Below, one piece after another: positions 44,253-52,768 of a stretch of DNA of 64,000 nt. Both the position numbers and the translations under genes were made by a program. Source of the stretch: Paenibacillus sp. (lineage in GTDB: Bacteria > Bacillota > Bacilli > Paenibacillales > Paenibacillaceae). A model generated the notes under the pieces. The model was not told the DNA's origin, made no database searches, and saw nothing but the letters and a program-made list of their open reading frames with translations. How positions within the stretch are numbered: position 1 is the stretch's first letter; the number at the start of each line of letters is the position of its first letter. The stretch covers positions 1-64,000 of the forward strand of contig JAIRVF010000042.1 of assembly GCA_031254035.1 (NCBI GenBank), given 5' to 3'.

Positions 44253-46892
44253 ATGAGCAAACCAATAAAAGACAAAGAAAAAGCAACCCAAATAATTGCG
44301 GAACGCCTGATTCAGGCATCCGTCGCTCTTGAAAATGATGTATTTAAGGATCTGAATACCAATCCGCAAGGTCTCACGGAGACTGAGGCCAAGAAAAGAC
44401 TTGAACAACACGGTAAAAACCAAATTGCCCATGATAAACCACCTGCCTGGTATATCCAGCTACTCAACTGCTTTAAAAACCCGTTTATTCTAATCTTGCT
44501 TTCTTTGGCGGCATTCTCCTATTTTATGGACGATGATATCGAAGCGGTCATCACCATCTCGACAATGGTAACCATCAGTATCATTATCACGTTTACCCAG
44601 GAATTCCGCTCCGCAAGAACAGCGGAAAAGCTTAAGGCGATGGTCAAAACGACATCCTCTGTAAGCCGCCAGGTAGAACGTAAAGAAATCGATATGGAAC
44701 AATTGGTGCCGGGGGATATCATTCACCTTTCGGCAGGTGACATGGTTCCAGCCGATGTTCGATTGATAGCTTCCAAGGACTTACATGTCGGGGAATCAGC
44801 CCTGACCGGGGAAGCGATGCCTGTGGAAAAAATGGATACGCTCCCTCGGGGCGCATTGAAATTGGCGAAGAAACAGCAAAAACCGATTAATCCGCTTGAA
44901 CTGAACAATATGTGTTATATGGGTACGAACATTATCAGTGGTTCGGCAACGGCGGTCGTCATTGCAACCGGCACGAATACCTATTTCGGTTCCATGGCTG
45001 ACACGCTTATCGGCGAACCACCACTAACGAGCTTTGACAAAGGCGTGAAGAGCATCACCTTCATTCTGATCCGCTTCATGCTGATCATGGTTCCGGTTAT
45101 TTTCCTGATTAACGGCTTTACCAAAGGAGATTGGTGGGAGGCGCTCTTGTTCGGATTATCGGTCGCAGTCGGTCTGACACCGGAGATGCTGCCGGTCGTT
45201 GTAGCCGGCAATCTGGCCAAGGGCGCAGCGAAGATGGCTCAGAACAAAGTCGTTGTCAAACGGCTGAGCGCCATTCAAAACTTCGGGGCCATGGACATTC
45301 TGTGTACGGATAAAACCGGAACAATCACGCAGGATAAGATCATTCTGGAGAAACATCTTGACGTTCAAGGCAAAGAAGACAACAGGGTGCTCGAATATGC
45401 TTATTTGAACAGCTACCATCAGACAGGACTTAAGAACCTGCTCGATATTGCCGTCCTAGAGCATGCAGAGATTAACCACGTTGTGGGCGTAGAGGAGAAA
45501 TATACGAAAATTGATGAAATTCCTTTTGATTTTAACCGCCGCCGGATGTCTGTCGTGCTGGAAGCAGGCGGGAATGGCCACACCCTCATTTGTAAGGGAG
45601 CAATGGAGGAGGTGCTCGGCATCTGTACACATGTGTCCAATAACGGACAGATCGTGCCTCTTACAGCAGAGATTACCGAAAGGGTTCAGCTGCTTGTCAA
45701 TAATATGAATACCGATGGCTTGCGCGTGCTCGCTGTTGCCATCAAACACACCGAAGCCAGAGATGAAGCTTACGGCTTAAAAGATGAAAAAGACCTCATT
45801 CTCGTCGGTTACCTTGCTTTCCTCGATCCGCCAAAGGAAACGGCAAAAACAGCCATTCGGGCATTGAAAGAGAACGGCGTTGAAGTCAAAGTGATTACCG
45901 GCGATAATGCCGCCGTTACGCGCAAAGTTTGTAAAGATGTCGGCATCAAAGTAGGCGACATTCTGATCGGAAGTTCCATCGATGCCTTAACGGATGAACA
46001 GTTGGCCGAAATTGCGAAGAAAACCACCGTATTCGCCAAAGTCAATCCTTTGCAAAAAGCCAGAATCGTTCGCATTCTGAAAAGTAAGGGGCATACCGTA
46101 GGCTTCATGGGCGATGGAATTAACGACACCATATCCCTGAAAGAAGCAGATGTGGGTATTTCCGTTGACACTGCCGTCGATATTGCCAAGGAATCCGCAG
46201 ATATCATCCTGCTGGAAAAAAGCTTGATGGTTCTGGAGCAAGGGGTTATTCAAGGCCGCATCACGTTCGGTAACATGATCAAATACATTAAAATGACGGT
46301 CAGCTCGAATTTCGGGAATGTATTCAGCGTTCTGGTTTCAAGCGCCTTTCTTCCTTTCCTGCCGATGCTTTCGATTCACTTGCTCATTCAAAACCTGTTA
46401 TATGACGTTTCGCAGCTCTCGATTCCGTGGGATCGCATGGATAAAGAGTATTTGCGTAAACCGCAAACATGGGATGCCAAGTCTGTAAGCCGGTTCATGG
46501 TCTTCATTGGCCCGATCAGCTCCATTTTCGACATTACGACCTATGCGTTAATGTGGTACGTCTTCTCTGCCAATTCCGTCGACCATCAAAGTTTGTTCCA
46601 GTCCGGCTGGTTTATTGAAGGATTATTGTCGCAGACGCTTATCGTCCATATGATTCGTACCGAGAAAATACCATTTATTCAAAGCACGGCTAGTGCTCCT
46701 GTTGTTCTCTTGACAAGTTTGATTATGGTGATCGGCATATGCATCCCATTCACCTCATTCGGAGCCGGCGTCGGATTAATGCCGCTACCCATGTCTTACT
46801 TCCCATGGCTTGTCGCAACGTTGTTATCTTATTGCGTATTAACGCAGTTGATCAAAAAGTGGTATATCCGCAAATTCGGCGACTGGCTATAA
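44253..46892 (+). CDS. mgtA: magnesium-translocating P-type ATPase
   Basis: 879 residues from ATG 44253 with AAGGAGG just upstream. P3B-type ATPase features: N-terminal GLTETEAKKRLEQHGKNQIA, actuator TGEAMPVEK, phosphorylation site CTDKTGT with Asp353, nucleotide domain KGAMEEVL, hinge GFMGDGINDTISLKEADVGI, and C-terminal helices including QNLLYDVSQLSIPWDRMDKE, typical of MgtA/MgtB. It imports Mg2+ using ATP. Control by the M-box is strongly supported. The very long leader with three terminators suggests additional checkpoints. Confidence 0.95.
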   Translation: MSKPIKDKEKATQIIAERLIQASVALENDVFKDLNTNPQGLTETEAKKRLEQHGKNQIAHDKPPAWYIQLLNCFKNPFILILLSLAAFSYFMDDDIEAVITISTMVTISIIITFTQEFRSARTAEKLKAMVKTTSSVSRQVERKEIDMEQLVPGDIIHLSAGDMVPADVRLIASKDLHVGESALTGEAMPVEKMDTLPRGALKLAKKQQKPINPLELNNMCYMGTNIISGSATAVVIATGTNTYFGSMADTLIGEPPLTSFDKGVKSITFILIRFMLIMVPVIFLINGFTKGDWWEALLFGLSVAVGLTPEMLPVVVAGNLAKGAAKMAQNKVVVKRLSAIQNFGAMDILCTDKTGTITQDKIILEKHLDVQGKEDNRVLEYAYLNSYHQTGLKNLLDIAVLEHAEINHVVGVEEKYTKIDEIPFDFNRRRMSVVLEAGGNGHTLICKGAMEEVLGICTHVSNNGQIVPLTAEITERVQLLVNNMNTDGLRVLAVAIKHTEARDEAYGLKDEKDLILVGYLAFLDPPKETAKTAIRALKENGVEVKVITGDNAAVTRKVCKDVGIKVGDILIGSSIDALTDEQLAEIAKKTTVFAKVNPLQKARIVRILKSKGHTVGFMGDGINDTISLKEADVGISVDTAVDIAKESADIILLEKSLMVLEQGVIQGRITFGNMIKYIKMTVSSNFGNVFSVLVSSAFLPFLPMLSIHLLIQNLLYDVSQLSIPWDRMDKEYLRKPQTWDAKSVSRFMVFIGPISSIFDITTYALMWYVFSANSVDHQSLFQSGWFIEGLLSQTLIVHMIRTEKIPFIQSTASAPVVLLTSLIMVIGICIPFTSFGAGVGLMPLPMSYFPWLVATLLSYCVLTQLIKKWYIRKFGDWL

Positions 46893-46934
46893 ACGGAGAT
46901 ACGGTTCTCCAGGTAGCTGTAGGGACAAGTTTTA

Positions 46935-46966
46935 GGGCCATCCTTTGTGGGATGGCCCTTTCTTTG
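46935..46966 (+). terminator. terminator after mgtA
   Basis: GGGCCATCC (46935-46943) pairs with GGATGGCCC (46950-46958), then TTTCTTTG. The preceding CAAGTTTTAGGGCCATCC is repeated at 52297. Confidence 0.9.
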
Positions 46967-46977
46967 ATCATGGTCTA

Positions 46978-47334
46978 TTATTTGTATAACACCTTATCTA
47001 CATTGTACTTAGCCTTATATTCGTTAATAATGTACGTCTCGTATATTTCTCTATGGACGGGATCCTCGACCAAACAAACCTCGATCTTGGTCACTTCCTC
47101 CCGATTCTCTTTGATGTCCGACACCGTATCCTCGAAATGCTTCTTGATCCGAGGTCTTAGCTTCCGCGCCTTGCCGACGAATAGGAGTTCATCCTTATCA
47201 TTGTAGAACATAAAGATCCCCGCTTTATCTCTAGGAATCAGAATGAAATCCGTAAACCCGTATATATGGCTTAATTCAGGGGCCTTCTGTTTGTAAATCG
47301 TGACATCCGGTGTTGGAATCGTTATTTGTATCAT
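46978..47334 (-). CDS. GIY-YIG nuclease domain protein, copy 1
   Basis: 118 residues from ATG 47334, in register with its paralogue at 57895. The GIY-YIG core reads AGIFMFYNDKDELLFVGKAR, KLRPRIKKHFEDTV and the C-terminal PVHREIYETYIINEYKAKYN with the catalytic Glu. The N-terminal half (PTPDVTIYKQKAPELSHIYG) is specific to this small stand-alone type. Role unknown: DNA repair or mobile element related. About 80% identical by eye to the second copy, and placed 2 kb from the methyltransferase gene whose decayed twin also accompanies copy 2. Confidence 0.88.
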   Translation of the reverse strand: MIQITIPTPDVTIYKQKAPELSHIYGFTDFILIPRDKAGIFMFYNDKDELLFVGKARKLRPRIKKHFEDTVSDIKENREEVTKIEVCLVEDPVHREIYETYIINEYKAKYNVDKVLYK

Positions 47335-47363
47335 GAACATTCACTCTCTCTTCTGCGTCATTG

Positions 47364-48812
47364 TTATTTTCGGTTCGCCTCATGTACCTTCAGCAGCTTG
47401 CCTTTGACCGTCGTATCCTTCATCTTATCAAGAACGAGTCGCCCTTTGCCATTGAGGATATCCACGTAGGAGGCGTTATCCTCTATCGTGATAATTCCAA
47501 TGTCATTCGCCGATACCCCGTCAATCTTAGCAATGGTGCCAACGAAGTCTACCGCCCTGATCTTCTTTTTCTTCCCCCCGTTAAAATAGAGCTTTAGAAC
47601 TCCCTGATTCGAACGAGAGCTCCGGTCTTTCTTGACGGTTTGCCGGTTCCTTATCTTCGCTTCAAAAGCAGGTGTGGTACGTGCGATCGTTTCTTTGGAA
47701 GGGTTGTCCCTCTTCGGAATATCGAACCCGATATATCGCTCGACGTTGCTAACGAATTTTTCTTCGGTCGGCGTGGCGAAGGAGATCGCTGTCCCCGAAT
47801 GCCCTGCCCTTCCCGTACGACCGGTTCGATGGACATAGCTTTCGTTCTCTTGCGGAAAATCATAGTTGATGACATGGCTGATGTTCTTGATATCGATCCC
47901 TCTCGCGGCGACATCCGTCGCGATCAGATAACGAAATTCCCCTTCTTTGAACGCGTTCATGATCTTAGAGCGATCATCCTGCTCCATTCCCCCATGGATT
48001 CTGCCGCAAGGATACCCATGCTTATTTAATTCTTTAAACACAACTTCAACCCTGATTTGCGTTCGGCAAAAGATAATGCAGCTATCTGGATTCTCGACGA
48101 TGGTAACGTCCCGGAGCAGATTAAGCTTGTTCTCATCCCTGACCGAATAAATCGAATGCTCAATTTGGCTTGTCGTTCTAGCCTCGCTCTTCACCTCAAT
48201 GTCCAAGGGATGTTTCATATACTTATGGCATAAATTCTCCACGTCCTTGGGCAAGGTCGCCGAGAACAACATGGTCATTCGGTCCTGAGGTAGCTCGCAG
48301 ATAATCTTCTCCACATGCTCAATAAATCCCATATTTAGCATCTCATCGGCTTCATCGATCACAAGAAACTTTATTTGCCCCAAGTCGATCGTCTGCTTCT
48401 CGATATGATCGATTAACCGCCCCGGTGTGCCTACAATAACGTGATTCCTCTGTCGCAGTTGCACCTTCTGCCTGGCCATAGGCTGCTTCCCATAAATAGC
48501 GGTTGCCTTTATTCTTTTATATCTGCCGATATTCATGATATCCTGCTTAACTTGATCGGCAAGCTCACGAGTTGGCGTTAAGATCAGGGCTTGCGGCCGA
48601 TTCTCGTCCCATTCCAACATCTCGCAGATCGGAATACCATAAGCTGCGGTCTTCCCGCTTCCCGTACGGGATTTGACGGTCATATCCTTACGCTCAAGCG
48701 CAATGGAGATCACCTTGCTCTGAACTTCCGTTGCTTGTTGATACCCCAAGTCGTCTAATGCGCGGGTAATTTCCTCGCTTAGCTTATAGTCCTTAAAACA
48801 TTGCTCATTCAT
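47364..48812 (-). CDS. dbpA: DEAD-box RNA helicase of the DbpA/YxiN type
   Basis: 482 residues. All helicase motifs are present: [15 protein letters not shown] (I), [10 protein letters not shown] (Ia), GTPGRL (Ib), VIDEADEML (II), FSATLP (III), FCRTQ (IV), [10 protein letters not shown] (V), [15 protein letters not shown] (VI). The C-terminal domain from about residue 405 ([40 protein letters not shown]) is the RNA-recognition-like module that in DbpA/YxiN binds hairpin 92 of 23S rRNA. It acts in 50S subunit assembly. The start codon has a usable SD. Confidence 0.93.
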   Translation of the reverse strand: MNEQCFKDYKLSEEITRALDDLGYQQATEVQSKVISIALERKDMTVKSRTGSGKTAAYGIPICEMLEWDENRPQALILTPTRELADQVKQDIMNIGRYKRIKATAIYGKQPMARQKVQLRQRNHVIVGTPGRLIDHIEKQTIDLGQIKFLVIDEADEMLNMGFIEHVEKIICELPQDRMTMLFSATLPKDVENLCHKYMKHPLDIEVKSEARTTSQIEHSIYSVRDENKLNLLRDVTIVENPDSCIIFCRTQIRVEVVFKELNKHGYPCGRIHGGMEQDDRSKIMNAFKEGEFRYLIATDVAARGIDIKNISHVINYDFPQENESYVHRTGRTGRAGHSGTAISFATPTEEKFVSNVERYIGFDIPKRDNPSKETIARTTPAFEAKIRNRQTVKKDRSSRSNQGVLKLYFNGGKKKKIRAVDFVGTIAKIDGVSANDIGIITIEDNASYVDILNGKGRLVLDKMKDTTVKGKLLKVHEANRK

Positions 48813-48918
48813 AAGTAAACCCCTTTATATAAGTAACAACGGTTCTCAATATTCTCACGTCTAGATCATATTTTATCTATTATGGACATACCTGTCTTCC
48901 GCCATGTATTGAACTCGA

Positions 48919-50493
48919 CTAATCCAACTCAAATTGGTTTAACAATGCCAATGCCTCTTCATGATCAGGTTCCAGTTCTAAAAATTTCCGCAAGTATCTC
49001 AGAGCATCTTCGTCTAATTCTAGCTCGAAACAACAAACAGCCAGACAATAAAATACGGTTGATACGATCTCACCTTGTTCTTCATGTATTGAAATCTCTA
49101 AAAAACGTTTGGAGTCCTCATACATTTCCATCTCATACATTGCCATCTCAAACAGAAGCAATCCAGCATCGAGCGCCAAGTCATAGCGCTGCTCCATTAC
49201 GTAGTACGATGACCACATAATCTGTATGCCGCTCAAAATATCCTGTATTTCTTCATCGTTTGCATCTGGCAACAGACTAGAGATCCGCTTCGTACTTTGA
49301 ATAAAGAACTCCGCATCATATCCACCCAAACGCCAAAAACTCAAGATTTGTTGTAGTCCCATGTTATCTAGATTGCGATCTACCCCCATCTTCAAACTGA
49401 AAAACTCATCCGGACCAAAGCGACTAATACATCGACGATAAGCTAATCGTGTATTCAAATAGTCCATCGGTATATCCGTATTGAGAATACAGCCTACGTT
49501 TATATTTTTATAATGATGCGGGGGAAATAACGCCAGGGCTCCTCTTCGCTCAAAAACATGCTGAATCGCATGGTAGTTTGCCGTTAAAGAAAAACTCCCG
49601 TGCAGGATCAACTCTGGCGGTTCTGCGAATTTCCAGTTATCAATCAAGTGATCTCCCTTGTCTGCCGTTATTAATAGGAATTCAGCCGCCTGAGACAGCC
49701 GATTCAAACGCTCCAAAAGAGTGATTCCAGCGACAGGAAACAAAATATGCGAATCTTCTAGTTGTTCCTGATAGATTGAAATGACATCACGGTATGGATA
49801 GGTTTCTTGTTCGTACTCGGGTGCCCGCCGATGCTCATAATGCAAAGATATTTGGTCTAACAATTCGGATGGTTTAAGTGAATCATGATGTTCGGGATAT
49901 TCGACAAAAACATCAGCCTCATAAATTCGACCATCACCTACATAAATCAACTCTTGTGGAATGCTATCAAAAAAGTAGTTGGCAACAATGACTAGCGGTT
50001 GTTTTAAATCCCCTTCACTAATCGTTTTACCTGATACAACAAGGTTCAGAGCCGTATCATGGACAGCATCAAATTGCGCAAAATCGAGTAATCCTTCGGC
50101 AATAAAAGATTGTAGAGCAGGATGCTCCCTCCAAGCTTGGACATTGTCCATCGCCAAATCCGTCATAACATAACAGAACGGAGGTAGTGAAGTCCCAGCA
50201 TAGTCTCTTAACATGCACAACTCATTTAACACATGGAAAGCAAAACGTCCCGCACCTGCTCCAATCTCCACAATCATAACAGGTTCTGAACTATACTCCT
50301 TATTGGCCCGATCTTGAAGAAACCCAAATATCATTTCGGCATAGGAACTAGCGATCATCGGATTACTCGTTATATATTGAGGAACTTGGTCATTGTTCCA
50401 AGCCTTCATTCCTATTTCTTCATAGTACTTCCGCTGAATATTCCATATTGGCGCTTCACTAAAGCGGTAGCGTTGTTTTTTATTAAATGTCAT
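48919..50493 (-). CDS. MidA-like SAM-dependent methyltransferase with C-terminal TPRs
   Basis: 524 residues. The SAM site is VMIVEIGAGAGRFAFHVLNE (about residues 72-91), followed by CYVMTDLAMDNVQAW and VIVANYFFDSIPQELIYVGD, typical of the NDUFAF7/MidA-type fold. The C-terminal 130 residues form TPR-like helices ending SVFYCLAVCCFELELDEDAL, then RYLRKFLELEPDHEEALALL. The substrate is probably a protein, by family analogy. A truncated, stop-containing copy of the first 74 codons lies at 57673-57894. Confidence 0.8.
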   Translation of the reverse strand: MTFNKKQRYRFSEAPIWNIQRKYYEEIGMKAWNNDQVPQYITSNPMIASSYAEMIFGFLQDRANKEYSSEPVMIVEIGAGAGRFAFHVLNELCMLRDYAGTSLPPFCYVMTDLAMDNVQAWREHPALQSFIAEGLLDFAQFDAVHDTALNLVVSGKTISEGDLKQPLVIVANYFFDSIPQELIYVGDGRIYEADVFVEYPEHHDSLKPSELLDQISLHYEHRRAPEYEQETYPYRDVISIYQEQLEDSHILFPVAGITLLERLNRLSQAAEFLLITADKGDHLIDNWKFAEPPELILHGSFSLTANYHAIQHVFERRGALALFPPHHYKNINVGCILNTDIPMDYLNTRLAYRRCISRFGPDEFFSLKMGVDRNLDNMGLQQILSFWRLGGYDAEFFIQSTKRISSLLPDANDEEIQDILSGIQIMWSSYYVMEQRYDLALDAGLLLFEMAMYEMEMYEDSKRFLEISIHEEQGEIVSTVFYCLAVCCFELELDEDALRYLRKFLELEPDHEEALALLNQFELD

Positions 50494-50791
50494 TGCAACT
50501 TATCCTGCTTTCTTATAGTTATGAGATACCTATTATCTTACTTCATTAGAAACCTTTCTTACGATCATTACCATTGTAGCACACTGATATTCGCCGTTAT
50601 TTGTGATATGGCTCTCCGCATCAGCTATAGAGCGAAGTGGAGCGCAGGTATAGTAACCGTCGTTATAGGATAATAGCCCTATTTACCAAATAATGGAATA
50701 GATGCATCATAAATCTAGATGTTCCCATGTCAAACAAATCCGCGGTTTGTTGGTGGAACATCAAAATAAATTAGAAAAGAGGCTCGAACTA

Positions 50792-51194
50792 ATGAATCTA
50801 CTCAAAGTGGCATCAGGAATGGCGTTATCATCTGTAATGTTGCTAGCTCTTTCTTCCAGTGCATTTGCTCAACCATTGAGTCAAGAAACGAATGAAAAGT
50901 CCGATGTCTCTGTAACATTGGACGGAGAGACAACTCGATTTACCAGTTCAGAGATTACAAAACTAGCGGAATTGAACAGACTACAAGCCCGTTATTCCTT
51001 TTGGTACACAGTTAACTACAAACAAAGACATTTGGTTGCCTGACGATGTCGGCTACAAAAGCACTTTTAAAGTAGATGATACTGGCTCTGGTCCGAAGAG
51101 GACAGATTATTGGATCGATATCTACTATCATAAGGATACCAAATCCGCAATTAAATATGGCGTCATCAAACTTGATTATACTTATTCGTTGTAA
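50792..51194 (+). pseudogene. secreted protein gene broken by a +1 frameshift
   Basis: The first frame starts ATG 50792 with a good signal peptide (MNLLKVASGMALSSVMLLAL, cleavage after SSSAFA) and continues DVSVTLDGETTRFTSSEITK. Near 50990 the frame changes: the continuation in another frame reads TTNKDIWLPDDVGYKSTFKV, DDTGSGPKRTDYWIDIYYHK and ends LDYTYSL at 51194. The two halves together make a typical small exported protein of about 130 residues. No slippery sequence is visible, so inactivation is more likely than programmed frameshifting. Confidence 0.65.
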
Positions 51195-51227
51195 TACTAA
51201 ACTTACTTGAGTTTTGCAAAAATATCG

Positions 51228-51382
51228 CCGCCCACTAATGGACGGTAAACGCGGAAATTTAGAATTTCCGTCGAGAAACTAAAAGGGAGAAGGGCATCGC
51301 CTTTGGAGTGAGAAATTGTCGGTTATCACGCCCACAATTCGCTACAAAAGGAGATGTCCCACTCCCTTTTCCGAGTTTCTTT
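51228..51382 (+). ncRNA. candidate structured RNA or palindromic element
   Basis: Three hairpins occur in 155 bp. One closes CCGCC with GG-A-CGG (51228-51245). The second is CGGAAATT-TAG-AATTTCCG (51252-51270). The third is a long branched stem: AGAAACT (51274-51280) with AGTTTCT (51374-51380) and AAAAGGGAG (51281-51289) with CTCCCTTTT (51362-51370), enclosing small hairpins AAGG/CCTT and AATTGT/ACAATT. GGAGTG (51305-51310) can also pair with CACTCC (51360-51365), excluding the outer stem. It lies 40 bp before the next gene. I do not recognise it. Confidence 0.45.
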
Positions 51383-51420
51383 AACCGCGCTCCACAAAAT
51401 ACAACCTAGGAGAAAAAACC

Positions 51421-52230
51421 TTGTTAAAGAAAAAGTACGTCGGCATAGGCTTTATTATATTGATCGCGAGTATGGTCTTCCTATTATACGCTCTCAAGAT
51501 CGGTCCGTTCGATGGCCCTGCCCAAAAACCAGTGGAACAGGCATTGTCAACAACCAGTGAGAAGACAGATGAAAAGAAACCGTCAACAACCAGTGAGAAG
51601 AGCGACGAAAAGAAATACTTAACCGCGATGGAGGCGTGGCGCCTTGGATACGAGGAGGCAAAGAAACATACAGAAGAAGAACCATTGCTTATTGACTTGA
51701 CAAGCACGGATAGTGTTGTTGTACCCCAGGAGAGAAACGATGGTACGGACGGAAAAAGGAACGCATGGAATGTTCTTTTTGGCAGCAAAAACGGAAATAT
51801 TAGTATTCTGATATCGATCAGAAATGGAAAAGCCACTGCTGATGCTGTAAAAAAGAACAGGACCAATTTACTTATGAAAGGGCAGTACGCTATTTCTGAT
51901 GTGAAAATTGATTCTCCCGAGGTAGTCAAAAAGGCTATTGAAGTACTAGGTATGCTCCCTGGGAATCCTCAAAAAGAGGATGACTGGATCAAGGGTTATC
52001 ATTTTAATATCGCCGGATTTATTACTGATCCAAAATCAAAATCCTCCAAACCTCGTTTGCTTCTAAGAGTTACGGGCATCTCACCGAATTCCCCCAACCG
52101 TGAGAATGACAGCTTAAGGATGAACATATTCTTTGATGTCACCACAGGCCAAATGTTGAGCGCCAACGAAATGACTGGTTACGACAAGGAGGGCCATTCT
52201 AGCTGGAGGGATATTAAGCTTAAACATTGA
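51421..52230 (+). CDS. membrane-anchored extracytoplasmic protein of unknown function
   Basis: 269 residues from TTG 51421 with AGGAG 9 nt upstream. An uncleaved N-terminal helix (residues 6-26, YVGIGFIILIASMVFLLYAL) precedes a short imperfect repeat (STTSEKTDEKKP, then STTSEKSDEKKY) that acts as a hydrophilic spacer, then a folded domain with WRLGYEEAKKHTEEEPLLID, KKAIEVLGMLPGNPQKEDDW and a C-terminal strand-rich FFDVTTGQMLSANEMTGYDK, which resembles PepSY-like strand-helix-strand organisation. Not recognised otherwise. Preceded by the structured segment at 51228-51382. Confidence 0.7.
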   Translation: MLKKKYVGIGFIILIASMVFLLYALKIGPFDGPAQKPVEQALSTTSEKTDEKKPSTTSEKSDEKKYLTAMEAWRLGYEEAKKHTEEEPLLIDLTSTDSVVVPQERNDGTDGKRNAWNVLFGSKNGNISILISIRNGKATADAVKKNRTNLLMKGQYAISDVKIDSPEVVKKAIEVLGMLPGNPQKEDDWIKGYHFNIAGFITDPKSKSSKPRLLLRVTGISPNSPNRENDSLRMNIFFDVTTGQMLSANEMTGYDKEGHSSWRDIKLKH

Positions 52231-52305
52231 GAACGTCAGGCGATAGACAAGGACAAATATCCTCATTGATCCGGCTCACTGCGCTGTCTGTAACGGCAAG
52301 TTTTA

Positions 52306-52338
52306 GGGCCATCCTTTGCTGGGATGGCCCTCTCTTTA
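52306..52338 (+). terminator. terminator after the 51421 gene
   Basis: GGGCCATCC (52306-52314) pairs with GGATGGCCC (52322-52330), then TCTCTTT. It is almost the same element as that after mgtA, including the leading CAAGTTTTA. Confidence 0.85.
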
Positions 52339-52385
52339 AATTGTTGAACTATCGCTTCATTAAGTGAAAAAATGCTGTAAGGCGG

Positions 52386-52613
52386 TTATGATTGTAAAGA
52401 ATCCAAATCTTCAATCATTTTAGGGGTTACAAATTCATTCGGATTGCAACCATCACGCAACCACCTTTTCAGATCATCAGGGAACGTTGTTGTTTCTTTG
52501 TAGTCGTCGAGATGAATTGAACATGCATTAGGAAGTAATTTTACTATCGCTTTAACTAGACTGCTTTTGCCTGAACCTGAAGGTCAGCTTATCGAAACAA
52601 ACGTAGCCGTCAT
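52386..52613 (-). pseudogene. uridine kinase-like P-loop protein fragment with in-frame stop
   Basis: The minus strand reads MTATFVSIS, stop (TGA), PSGSGKSSLVKAIVKLLPNA, CSIHLDDYKETTTFPDDLKR and WLRDGCNPNEFVTPKMIEDL. The TGA replaces the first glycine of the Walker A motif (GxSGSGKS). The frame stops after 75 codons where a full kinase would be about 200 residues, so it is both nonsense-mutated and truncated. Family: AAA_18/uridine kinase-like small NMP kinases. Confidence 0.65.
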
Positions 52614-52768
52614 ATCACAATCCAACCTTCAATTTATGACAATTATACAATAAATTAATACAGGATCACATTCTTTCCTACCGTAGGAGTTGTTAAGCTC
52701 TCCTGTTCCTTTAGCTCAAAACCATTTCAAAGAGCTTTTTAGACATATATCGTATTCAGGGTCGTAAT

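Noticed and set aside
50314..50673. 119-codon plus-strand ORF at the 5' end of the methyltransferase gene
   Set aside because: Opposite-strand shadow; the minus-strand methyltransferase has clear motifs and a decayed homologue in the same frame.
50960..51010. Programmed ribosomal frameshift in the broken secreted-protein gene
   Set aside because: No slippery heptamer, pausing codon or downstream stimulatory structure close to the frame change; ordinary mutation is simpler.
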